Shown here one piece after another: positions 1 to 8,400 of a DNA stretch of 59,111 nucleotides; position 1 is the stretch's first letter, and each line of letters starts with the position of its first letter. Under the pieces are notes generated by a model. It was not told the origin of the DNA, ran no database searches, and worked only from the letters and a program-made list of their open reading frames with translations. Made by a program: the position numbers and the translations under genes. Source of the stretch: Verrucomicrobiales bacterium (lineage in GTDB: Bacteria > Verrucomicrobiota > Verrucomicrobiia > Limisphaerales > CAIMTB01); contig JAEUHG010000165.1 in NCBI GenBank assembly GCA_016795425.1, positions 85,024 through 144,134 of the forward strand, in the 5' to 3' direction.

Positions 1-224
1 AACTGTCCGAGACCCGGCCGGTACCACCAGGCGCGGCGTACTCGGCCTTCGGACCCTTCCCCCTTCCCCACCCACCCTTCCCTGAAGCAACAAGCGACAA
101 ATTCATAGGGAGCACTGATGCCCAGCGTCGACGGGCTCCGGATCAAAATCAAATCCTCGCTGTGATTCCGCGCTGGAAACGAAACCGAGTCTGGCTACCC
201 TGCTCACGCTCCCTTATGCCGACG

Positions 225-1499
225 ATGAACACTTCACGTCCACTCGCGCCTCTGTTGCTAACCCTCGCCGTGGGCGTCCTAACCCTGACCTCACGCGCAG
301 GCACCTTCAGCTTCATCAACCTGACCGCAGACGAAGAAACCGGCATCGATCCGTCCAAGACCTATACGCATCTGGTCGACTTCGGTTCGGATGCCGCGGC
401 GGCCACCATCAACGGTGTCCGTTTCACCTCCAAAGCTCTCACCGGCCCCACTTACACCCTGTCAGGTCCGGGCGGCGATTTCGTCAACAACGGTCAAGGT
501 GCCTTCGAAGGCTCTGGCCTCGGAGACCTCTTCACGGATTTCTATTATGGAGGCGCCGCGGGCGGTGTCCAAACGCTCACGCTCCTTGGACTCAAGGAAG
601 CGCACACCTACCGGCTGAGCTTTTTCGTCAGCGGCTGGGGCACGCCGGCCGTGGACATCTCGGCCAGCGATGCCCCCGGGGTTACCAATCGCCTGGCGCG
701 CGACGGCACCAGTTGGGGACCGGACGGCGACAATCAATCCTCGACCGACGCCGGCCACCCGGGCGCGGCGATTCAATACGAGTTCGTGGCCGGGCCCGAC
801 GGCACCCTGGTCATGACCCTCGACGCCATCAGCCAGGGGGACACGTTTCATCATTACGGTTTCGTCAATGAACTGGTAGGCCTTCCCGACGACAGCGACG
901 GTGATGGCATTCCAAACATCTACGAGCAGGCGAATGGCTTGAACCCTTCGGTGAACGACGCCGCCCTCGATCTTGATAGCGACGGACTCAACAACCTCGA
1001 CGAATACAAGATCGGCACCGCAGCGAACCAAGCCGACACCGACAATGACGGATTGAAGGACGGGACCGAAACCCGAACCGGAACCTGGGTCAGCGACGCC
1101 AATACGGGAACCGATCCTTTGCTCGCCGACACCGACAACGATGGATTGAAGGATGGCGTCGAGAACAACTCCGGCACCTTTGCCAGCCCGACCCAAACCG
1201 GCACCCACCCGCTCAAGCCGGACTCGGATACCGACGGATTCGATGATGGGGTCGAGGTGACAACGGGTCACATCCCGACCAACGCCGCCAATTCCCCGGA
1301 GTCGGATGTCAGCATTCGAACGGCCGTTGAATTCCGTTTCAACGCCGCACGCGGCATCAGTTATCGCATTGAAGGTTCCTCGGATCTCCAGAATTGGACG
1401 AGCGTCGAAGCCGCCGTCAACGGCAACGGCACCACCGTCACACGGTTTTACTCCATCGAAAATCAACCGTATCGCTTCTTCCGCGCCCGAAGGAACTGA
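225..1499 (+). CDS. Exported protein with thrombospondin type 3 (calcium-binding) repeats
   Basis: A 424-residue exported protein, probably surface-attached or secreted. From the ATG at 225 it opens with a clean signal peptide (hydrophobic LLLTLAVGVLTL, likely cut after SRA). In-frame starts at 162 (GTG) and 216 (ATG) only add an Arg-rich leader, so 225 is preferred; no Shine-Dalgarno decides it. Residues about 30-215 form an unrecognised, probably beta-rich domain. Residues about 220-350 hold Asp-rich repeats of the type DxDxDGxxD (for example DDSDGDGIPN, DTDNDGLKDG), the thrombospondin type 3 pattern that binds calcium. The last ~45 residues (YRIEGSSDLQNW...PYRFFRARRN) are a tail module that recurs in other exported proteins of this window. 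The next gene starts 10 bp downstream, so the two are probably co-transcribed. The ligand is unknown. Confidence 0.82.
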   Translation: MNTSRPLAPLLLTLAVGVLTLTSRAGTFSFINLTADEETGIDPSKTYTHLVDFGSDAAAATINGVRFTSKALTGPTYTLSGPGGDFVNNGQGAFEGSGLGDLFTDFYYGGAAGGVQTLTLLGLKEAHTYRLSFFVSGWGTPAVDISASDAPGVTNRLARDGTSWGPDGDNQSSTDAGHPGAAIQYEFVAGPDGTLVMTLDAISQGDTFHHYGFVNELVGLPDDSDGDGIPNIYEQANGLNPSVNDAALDLDSDGLNNLDEYKIGTAANQADTDNDGLKDGTETRTGTWVSDANTGTDPLLADTDNDGLKDGVENNSGTFASPTQTGTHPLKPDSDTDGFDDGVEVTTGHIPTNAANSPESDVSIRTAVEFRFNAARGISYRIEGSSDLQNWTSVEAAVNGNGTTVTRFYSIENQPYRFFRARRN

Positions 1500-1509
1500 C
1501 TTGAATCCG

Positions 1510-2907
1510 ATGCCTTCTCGCAGGCGCTCCGCCGAAACCCCAGCCAGTTCCCGGCTTCGGTGGTGGATCGGTTGGGCCATGATCGTTCTGGGCGGGCCCA
1601 TTTGCGTCCCGGCGGCCACGCCCCGTAATGAGGCCGCCGTCGCCGCCGTCGAGCGCGGCGAAACCACACGCGCCTATGCCGATGCGTGGGGATTCGACCC
1701 CGAGGACGCCACGGAAGCCGTCCAGAGCGCCATCCGATCCCGCGCCGGGACGGTGGTGATCCCCTACACCGGGACCCCCTGGATTCTGCGGCCGGTGACG
1801 CTGCGAAGTGACCTGGAACTCATCCTTGAACCCGGGGTTGTCGTTCTCGCCAAGGCCGGGGAGTTCCGCGGTGGCGGCGATTCGCTGTTCCGCGCCACCG
1901 ATGTCACCAACCTCAGCGTCCGCGGATCCGGGGCCGTAGTCCGCATGCGCAAGGCCGACTACCAGCAGCCCCCCTATCCCAAAGCCGAATGGCGCATGGG
2001 TCTCTCGCTGGTCGGATGTCGCAATGTCCTGGTGGATGGACTCCGGATTGAATCGACGGGCGGCGACGGCATTTACATCGGGTCGAGCCGATCCAATCGC
2101 TGGTGCGAAAACATCGTGATCCGCAACGTGACCTGCCACGACAACCATCGCCAGGGCATCAGCGTCATCAGTGCCGTCCACCTGCTCATCGAGAATTGCA
2201 CCCTCTCCGGTACACGCGGTACGCCGCCGGAGGCGGGCATCGATTTTGAACCAGACGAACCGGACGAACGCCTGGTCGACTGCGTGGTCCGCAACTGCGT
2301 CATCGCCAATAACGCCGGCAACGGCGTTCTGGTCTGGCTCAAGCCCCTGACCGCCGCCAGTCATCCGGTTTCCCTTCGCTTCGAGAACTGCCATGTGCAA
2401 ATGGGAGAACCGGGCAATCCCCATTCGTCGATCGCCCCCGACCTGGATCTAGGATGGTCGGGCTACGCAGTCGGTGAGGTTGCCGACCAAGGACCCGCCG
2501 GCACCGTGGAGTTCGTGCGTTGCACCTCGGAGAACACCGGTCGCGAGGCGGTGCGATTGGTGAACAAATCCGCTCGGGGCGCCCACGTCCGCTTCGTCGA
2601 TTGCCGTTGGAAAGGCTCCTGGCGAGCCCGCCACCGGAATTACGGAGGTCCCCGATCACCCATCCTTATTCGCTCCCACGCTCCGGACCGTTGCCGCGAA
2701 CCCGGCGGCGTCGAGTTCGTCGAGTGCACTCTTGTCGACGATATCGACGCACCGGTGGTCCGGTGGGAGGACGACGACGATTCCGCCACCCTGAGACAGG
2801 TCTCCGGAAGGCTGCACGTGGTCGGTATCGACAAGCCTCGGCTGCGCCTGGGCAAAGCATCGATCGACATCACCCTTCAACTCGCCGAACCCGTCGGGAA
2901 ACGCTGA
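1510..2907 (+). CDS. Right-handed parallel beta-helix protein (pectate lyase-like fold), exported
   Basis: A 465-residue protein that begins 10 bp after the preceding stop codon; the same frame is open upstream only as overlap with that gene. The N-terminus is Arg-rich, then WWIGWAMIVLGGPICVPAA, a signal peptide or anchor. The body has the short strand-turn repeats of right-handed beta-helix proteins, with many Asn/Gly-Asn turns (LVGCRNVLVDGLRIESTGGDGIYIG, then NIVIRNVTCHDNHRQGISV, VRNCVIANNAGNGVLV). This fold is shared by pectate lyases, other polysaccharide lyases and epimerases and by non-enzymatic adhesins. The start of the mature part (DPEDATEAVQSAIRSRAGTVVIP) resembles the pre-helix segment of glycosyl-hydrolase 28/pectate-lyase-3 proteins. 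No catalytic triad could be assigned by eye, so the polysaccharide substrate is unknown. Confidence 0.8.
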   Translation: MPSRRRSAETPASSRLRWWIGWAMIVLGGPICVPAATPRNEAAVAAVERGETTRAYADAWGFDPEDATEAVQSAIRSRAGTVVIPYTGTPWILRPVTLRSDLELILEPGVVVLAKAGEFRGGGDSLFRATDVTNLSVRGSGAVVRMRKADYQQPPYPKAEWRMGLSLVGCRNVLVDGLRIESTGGDGIYIGSSRSNRWCENIVIRNVTCHDNHRQGISVISAVHLLIENCTLSGTRGTPPEAGIDFEPDEPDERLVDCVVRNCVIANNAGNGVLVWLKPLTAASHPVSLRFENCHVQMGEPGNPHSSIAPDLDLGWSGYAVGEVADQGPAGTVEFVRCTSENTGREAVRLVNKSARGAHVRFVDCRWKGSWRARHRNYGGPRSPILIRSHAPDRCREPGGVEFVECTLVDDIDAPVVRWEDDDDSATLRQVSGRLHVVGIDKPRLRLGKASIDITLQLAEPVGKR

Positions 2908-3034
2908 CCGAAGGCCACGTGCTTCCGAAACGCGGATCGCCTGCGCCCCGGCGACGGTCGTCATCGCGCGTGTCCGGCCGATTGGCAGGTCGACATGTAA
3001 GCCGCGGCCGGGTCTTCGCATTCCGACACACCGA

Positions 3035-3793
3035 TTAGGAGGGACTTGGCAGGCGCGGCTGAATCGTACTCAGGCCGCCGTCCACCGCCAGGACTTGTCC
3101 CGTCACCCAACCCTGGTCGGGCGAGAGCAGCCAAAGAATGGCGCGCGCGACCTCGTCGGGTTCGCCGATCCGCCCCAGTGGATGCAAAGCCACCGACGCC
3201 TTGAGCGCGGATTCGCTTCGGGTGAGAGGCAGGGTCATGGGAGTGCGCGTCAGTCCTGGCGCCACACAGTTCACCCGGATCTGGTGTCGGGCATAGGTCG
3301 CTGCGGCTGACTTCGCCAAGCCCACGACTCCCGCTTTGGCTGCGGCGATAGCCTCGTGGTGTATCATGCCCCGCTCCGCCACCGCCGAAGACGAGAGGAC
3401 GATGGACCCTCCCGGGCCCCGCATCATCCAGCGCGCCGCCGCACGCAGAATATAAAACGAAGTCGTCAGATTGGTGGACAACGTCGTGCCCCAATCGTCG
3501 TCCGTGGTGGTGTGGGCCGGCTTCAGCAACAGCGATCCGATGCAACAGACCACGCCATCGAGGCGGCCGGATTCCTCATGGGCCGACGCCAGACATCGCT
3601 CCACGTCCTCCGATCGCGTGGCGTCAGCCGATTGCCCCTTCGCGGCGAGCTCCGCCGCCAATGCCTTCAATCGATCCGAATCGCGCGCCACCAAGGTCAA
3701 CCGGCACCCAGTCGGCGCGAGGAATCGGGCGAGCGCAGAGCCTATACCGCCCGTCGCTCCGAAAATGACAATGGTTCGACCTTCAAAATTCAT
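3035..3793 (-). CDS. SDR-family oxidoreductase-like protein lacking the catalytic tyrosine
   Basis: A 252-residue short-chain dehydrogenase/reductase homologue. The ATG at 3793 is chosen because GGGAG lies 8 bases upstream and because the Rossmann strand begins right after it; the longer frame to 3862 adds 23 unrelated residues. The cofactor loop is intact (GATGGIG, residues ~10-16), as are the VCCIGS segment (the NNAG position), the SSSAV serine and the C-terminal WVTGQVLAVDGG signature. The active-site motif YxxxK is altered: the lysine is present (IAAAKAG) but the tyrosine position holds Ile. I recall the same HEAIAAAKAG form in SDR proteins encoded beside LitR/CarH-type light regulators and photolyases, so this may be a subfamily trait; that is memory and was not checked. 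It is divergent from the B12-binding regulator at 4020, across a 226-bp intergenic region, and is a likely target of it. Confidence 0.85.
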   Translation of the reverse strand: MNFEGRTIVIFGATGGIGSALARFLAPTGCRLTLVARDSDRLKALAAELAAKGQSADATRSEDVERCLASAHEESGRLDGVVCCIGSLLLKPAHTTTDDDWGTTLSTNLTTSFYILRAAARWMMRGPGGSIVLSSSAVAERGMIHHEAIAAAKAGVVGLAKSAAATYARHQIRVNCVAPGLTRTPMTLPLTRSESALKASVALHPLGRIGEPDEVARAILWLLSPDQGWVTGQVLAVDGGLSTIQPRLPSPS

Positions 3794-3872
3794 GCTCACA
3801 ACTCCCAGTTGGCAGACGGCGCTGCGGACGTTTCGCCCGCGACCAACGTGCGGGGACGCCACCTCCTGTCAA

Positions 3873-4017
3873 ATTTCTGTCTAATGCAGTAGGTCGCCTA
3901 CAGATTCCCATGAGAAAAGTCCGCCACACTTCTCATCCCGCTTCTGTGTTATTTCGCCACCACGCCATCGACAGAAATCGATGCGCTCACACATCCTCAC
4001 GTAGAACTCTTGTAGAA
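3873..4017. promoter_or_regulatory. Divergent control region with inverted and direct repeats (candidate CarH/LitR-type operators)
   Basis: The 226-bp gap between the SDR gene and the MerR/B12-domain gene contains three symmetric elements. A 9-bp inverted pair, ATTTCTGTC (3873-3881) and GACAGAAAT (3970-3978), faces outwards toward the two genes. A palindrome GTAGG-tcg-CCTAC lies at 3889-3901. A direct repeat GTAGAA occurs at 4001-4006 and 4012-4017, spaced exactly 11 bp, the last copy ending just before the start codon. CarH-type tetramers are known to bind tandem 11-bp repeats, so the direct repeat is the most suggestive. Assignment as operators is inference; no convincing -35/-10 pair was identified. 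Confidence 0.4.
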
Positions 4018-4019
4018 GA

Positions 4020-4964
4020 ATGGTGGAAGCGCACTACCCCATCCAGCTAGTCGCCCATCTCACGGGACTCAGCGCCCACGTGATTCGCATCTGGGAGCAC
4101 CGTTACCAGGCCGTCGATCCGCGCCGTACCCGAGGCAATCGCCGGGTGTATTCGGAACGGCATGTCGAGCGCCTCAACCTGCTCCGGGATGCCACCTCCA
4201 TCGGACACCGGATCAGCCAGGTCGCGCATCTCCCCACCGCCGAACTTCGACGCTTGGCGGGCGGTCCGGCATTGGCCTCAGGCCCAGGCCTTCGGCTCTC
4301 CCGCCCCGTGTCCACGGTGTCACGACTGATCGACGAGAGTCTGTCGGCGGTCCACCGACTGGCCGACGACGAGCTTCGTGAATGCCTGCGTCGGGCGGTG
4401 GTTGAGCTGGGGATCCTGGCTTCGCTGCATCGTGTCGCCGCGCCTCTGGCCCAGGCCATTGGAGACCAATGGCGAGAGGGGACGATCACCGCCGCCCACG
4501 AGCACTTCGCCACCGCCGTGATTCGGGACTTCTTGGCCACAACCGCCCGCCCCCTCGGTTCGCTGGCGGGAGCGCCGGTCCTTCTGGTGGCCACGCCTGC
4601 GGGCCAGATCCATGAAATTGGCGCGCTTCTGGCCGCCTCCACGGCGTTGAACCTGGGATGGCAGGTCACCTATCTCGGAGCCAGTCTGCCGGCGGAGGAA
4701 ATCGCCGGAGCCGCCCGCCAATGCGGGGCCAAAGTTGTCGCCCTGAGCCTGGTCTATCCGGAGGATGATCCATTCCTGGATGGCGAATTGACACGCCTCC
4801 GCCAATCGCTGCCGGATGGGGTGGCTTTGCTGGCGGGCGGCCGAGCCATGCCGTCTTTTGCCCGAGCGCTCAGGCGCATCGGGGCGATCCCCGTAGACGG
4901 GTTGGCGGCACTTGGCGCCACCCTCGAACGGTTGCGTCGCATGCAGCAACGGAATCGGTGCTAG
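4020..4964 (+). CDS. MerR-family regulator with B12-binding domain (CarH/LitR-type photoreceptor candidate)
   Basis: A 314-residue regulator. Residues ~6-72 are a MerR winged helix-turn-helix (HVIRIWEHRY...RRVYSERHVERLNLLR). Residues ~105-180 form the helical bundle of B12-dependent photoreceptors, with the diagnostic W-x9-E-H motif (W151, E161, H162). Residues ~185-310 are a Rossmann-like cobalamin-binding domain; QIHEIG places H198 at the lower-ligand position of the (D/E)xHxxG motif. In known CarH proteins, adenosylcobalamin in the dark holds a DNA-bound tetramer that light breaks apart, derepressing target genes. Here the residue after the Trp is Arg152, where Thermus CarH has the His that caps cobalt after illumination. 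A divergent SDR gene and a downstream SRPBCC gene match the usual neighbours of LitR/CarH regulators, but no photolyase or carotenoid gene is in the window. Confidence 0.88.
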   Translation: MVEAHYPIQLVAHLTGLSAHVIRIWEHRYQAVDPRRTRGNRRVYSERHVERLNLLRDATSIGHRISQVAHLPTAELRRLAGGPALASGPGLRLSRPVSTVSRLIDESLSAVHRLADDELRECLRRAVVELGILASLHRVAAPLAQAIGDQWREGTITAAHEHFATAVIRDFLATTARPLGSLAGAPVLLVATPAGQIHEIGALLAASTALNLGWQVTYLGASLPAEEIAGAARQCGAKVVALSLVYPEDDPFLDGELTRLRQSLPDGVALLAGGRAMPSFARALRRIGAIPVDGLAALGATLERLRRMQQRNRC

Positions 4965-4989
4965 ACATCCTTCTTCATTGGACGCCGCG

Positions 4990-5463
4990 ATGGAATACAC
5001 ACTCCAAACCGAACTTTGGCTGCCGCGACCTCGATCCGAGGTCTTTCCCTTTTTCGCAGAAGCGCGCAACTTGGAGGCCCTCACCCCGCCGTGGCTTCAG
5101 TTTGAAGTCCTGACCCCGTCCCCGATTGCCATGCGCCCCGGCACCCTCATCGATTACCGGATCCGAGTTCACGGCTTCCCGATCCGGTGGCGGACCGAAA
5201 TCACCGAGTGGCGCCCGCCTCATCGCTTTGTCGATGTCCAGCTTCGTGGGCCCTACACCCTCTGGCACCACACCCATCGATTTGAGGAAAAGGACGGCGG
5301 CACCCTGTGTCATGATCTGGTCCGGTACCGCCCTCGCGGTGGTGCCTTGGTCTACTGGCTGTTTGTTCGCCGGGATGTTCAACGCATTTTCGAGTTCCGC
5401 TCCCGAAAGCTGGTGGAGCTCTTCCCGCCCAGGAGTCCCTCGAATCCGACCGTACCCGACTAG
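4990..5463 (+). CDS. SRPBCC (START-like) ligand-binding protein
   Basis: A 157-residue cytoplasmic protein of the SRPBCC/polyketide-cyclase superfamily (COG4276-like). The ATG at 4990 opens directly into the first strand (TLQTELWLPRPRSEVFPFFAEARNLEALTPPWLQFEV), the typical helix-grip start; the frame upstream to 4912 overlaps the regulator. Conserved features are the NLExLTPPWL segment, DYRIRVHGFPIRWRTEI, and the RGPYTLWHHTHRF strand. These proteins bind hydrophobic ligands in a deep cavity; the ligand of this subfamily is unknown. The gene starts 25 bp after the B12-dependent regulator and ends 26 bp before the giant sensor kinase, so the three genes may share a transcript. I recall this subfamily as a frequent neighbour of LitR-type light regulators, which would make it part of a light response. 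Confidence 0.85.
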   Translation: MEYTLQTELWLPRPRSEVFPFFAEARNLEALTPPWLQFEVLTPSPIAMRPGTLIDYRIRVHGFPIRWRTEITEWRPPHRFVDVQLRGPYTLWHHTHRFEEKDGGTLCHDLVRYRPRGGALVYWLFVRRDVQRIFEFRSRKLVELFPPRSPSNPTVPD

Positions 5464-5489
5464 CCGGCCGCCCTGTGGCCTGAGGCCTC

Positions 5490-8400
5490 ATGACTCACCA
5501 CTTCATTCATCACATCGGAACGCTGGCGATTGCCTTCCTTCTCTTCCTGGGTGCCGAACACGTGGCGGAAGCGACCCACGTTACGGGCCGACGCCGCCAT
5601 GCGTTCCTCATTGCGCTGGCTATAGGCATCATCGTGATCGGGGAATACCTGCACAGCCCCGACCTCGTATGGCAGATGCTCGACGGGCAGGAAGTGGTGT
5701 TTGATATTCATGCCGGGTTGATTGCCGCGGCAACCGCCAGTTGCGGTCCTCTCGTGGGCGCCACACTCACCGTGATCAAGGTGGCGGCCGGCTTCGCGAC
5801 CGGCGCCGCGACGTACCCCACGTTGATCGCCGTTCTTATCTTCCTGGTCGTCGCCACCCTGGTCTGGGGGCTCCGCCGATGGCCTCACCCGCAATTCCAT
5901 CCGCTTCTCCCTCTCCTCCTGGCGGGAATAGTGGCAGGCATGATTTCAGCCACATTTATGCGACCTGCGGAGAGCTTCCGGACCTTTTCAGACCGGGTGC
6001 CGGTCTTTGCCACCGAATTCCTGGGAACCCTGTTCCTCGGAGGAATGATCCTCTTCCACCAAGCCCGCCGCCGATCCGACTCCCTGCTCAAGGATGCGCT
6101 CGTTGATGCGCTCGATGCGTTCTGCCGCATCGACCCCGACGGCCGAATCCGGGAAGCCAACAAGTCCGCGGAATCATTGCTTGGATTCAGCCGCGACGAA
6201 CTCCTGCGGATGTCCATCGCCGACCTCGGGCTGACTGCCGATGGGAATGTCTCCGCATTTTCACCCGGGAAGGTGGCAACCGAGGCACGTCAGCGCTGGG
6301 AAGTGCAGTGCCGCCGCAAAGGGGGCTCCGTGGTGGACCTGGAAATCTCCACCAACCCAGCCCGGGGACCGGACGGAGGCTGGAACCTGTTCGCTCGCGA
6401 CATCACCGCACGGAAAGCCGCTGAGGCTCGGTCCCATGCCGACCAAACCCGACTCCGGCTCGCCCTGGACGCGGCGGAAATGGTCGTTTGGGAACTCGAT
6501 ATCGATACCCGCGCGATTCGGTACTCCGACAATCTCTCCGCCATCTCCGGCCGGGAGGACCTGGCGCCGTACCAGGCGCTCGACTCGTTCATCAGCCAGG
6601 TCCATCCGTCCGACCGTCCCCACACCGCTGCGGCCATCGAACAGACCCTGTCGTCGGGCGCCCCGTTTGAGTGCGATTACCGCGTCCAAGTTGGTCCCGA
6701 CCTCTGGCGCTGGCTGTTCGGCAAGGGCCGATGCATCCAAGCGGCGGACGGTCGCACTCGAAAGGTTCTGGGTGTGGCGGTGGACATCACACGCCGTCGG
6801 GAGGCCGAGGAGCATGCGCGACGCTGGCAGCAGGTCTTCGAGAATGCGGAGTCGGGCTTCGCCGACATCAACATCGCGAACGACACTTTCATTGAAGTCA
6901 ACCGAGCCTTCGCCGAGCAACGAGGTTACACACCCGCCGAACTTGCCGGCCGCCCCATTCGAGAGATCGTGGCACCGGAGCATCACCATCGAAACGCCAC
7001 TGCTGGTCCGGAGGAATCCACTCACGAGCACCGCGTTTTCGAGTCCTTGCACTTGCGCCGGGATGGTTCCCGATTTCCGGTGATGGTGGAATTGACCACG
7101 ATCCGCGATCCGCAGGGCCGACCGTCGTCGCGCATCGCCTGCGTCATCGATCTTACGGAACATCACCGGGTCCATTCCGTCCTCGAAGAAGAGCGTCGCC
7201 GACTCACCGCCATCGTCGAAGGCAGCCGCGTCGGCACTTGGGAATGGGACATCGCGTCGGGCGCCTGCATCATCAATGAGCGCTGGGCGGAAATCGTCGG
7301 ATACACGGTTGCCGAATTGGCACCCATCACTCTCGAGACCTGGAACCGCCTCGCACATCCCGAAGATCTGGCGGCCAGCCACGCCATCGTGGAGCGCCAT
7401 TTCGCCGGGGAATTGCCCTACTACGAGTGCGAGGTTCGCATGCGCCACAAGGATGGACGGTGGATCTGGATCCTGGATCGCGGACGCGTCGCCACGTGGG
7501 ATTCGGCCGGCAAACCGCGCCTGATGATGGGTACCCACACGGACATTACCCAGCTCAAGCAGGCCGAGGCAGACCTTCACGAGGGGCTCCTCTTCCGGCG
7601 CGAGGCCGAGAAAATCGGACGCATCGGCGCCTGGAAAGTGAGTCCACAAACGGATTTCCTGTACTGGACCGAAGGCATCTACGAAATCGTCGAGGCCCCG
7701 CCGGACTTCCGACCGGGGCTCAAGGAGGGACTCACGCTTTACGATGCCGACGCCATCCCCGTCCTGCAGGAGGCCCTGGCAAAGGCGCTCGCCGATGGCA
7801 CCGGATTTGTCCTGGAAATCGGTCTGACCACCCTGAAGGGACGCCACATCTGGACCGAAGTCCGCGGTTTGGGCCGAATCCAGGAGGGTGGTGAATCGTT
7901 CGTGATGGGAACCTTCCAGGACATCACGGAACGCAAGAAAGCGGAGGCCCGGTTGCGACTGCTGAGGGATCTGGGTCTCACGGTCGCCCGCACTGCCGAT
8001 CGCGACGACGCTCTGCGACGATGCCTGAAGGCCGCCATTGAGATTGCCGGAGTGGAGGCCGGAGGCGTCTACGTGGTCGAACCGGCCACAGGCGATTTGG
8101 ACCTTGTGTGCCACGACGGGCTCTCCACGCCCTTCATCCAGGCGGTCAGGCACTATGCCGCCGATGCACCGAACACGCGCTGGGCCGCCGAAGGCCGGAT
8201 CTTTCACGGCAGTGTCGATGATCTTCCCCTGCCCAGCGATGCCGTCGAGCGACGCGAAGGCCTGCGCGCGCTGTCGCTCATCCCCGTCCTGGAAGGTGGA
8301 CGATTGGTCGCTCTCATCAACATTGCCTCGCATCAATCCGACGAAATACCCCAAGCCGCGCGCACGGCCCTGGAATCGGTCGGAGGTGTCGTCGTGGGAG

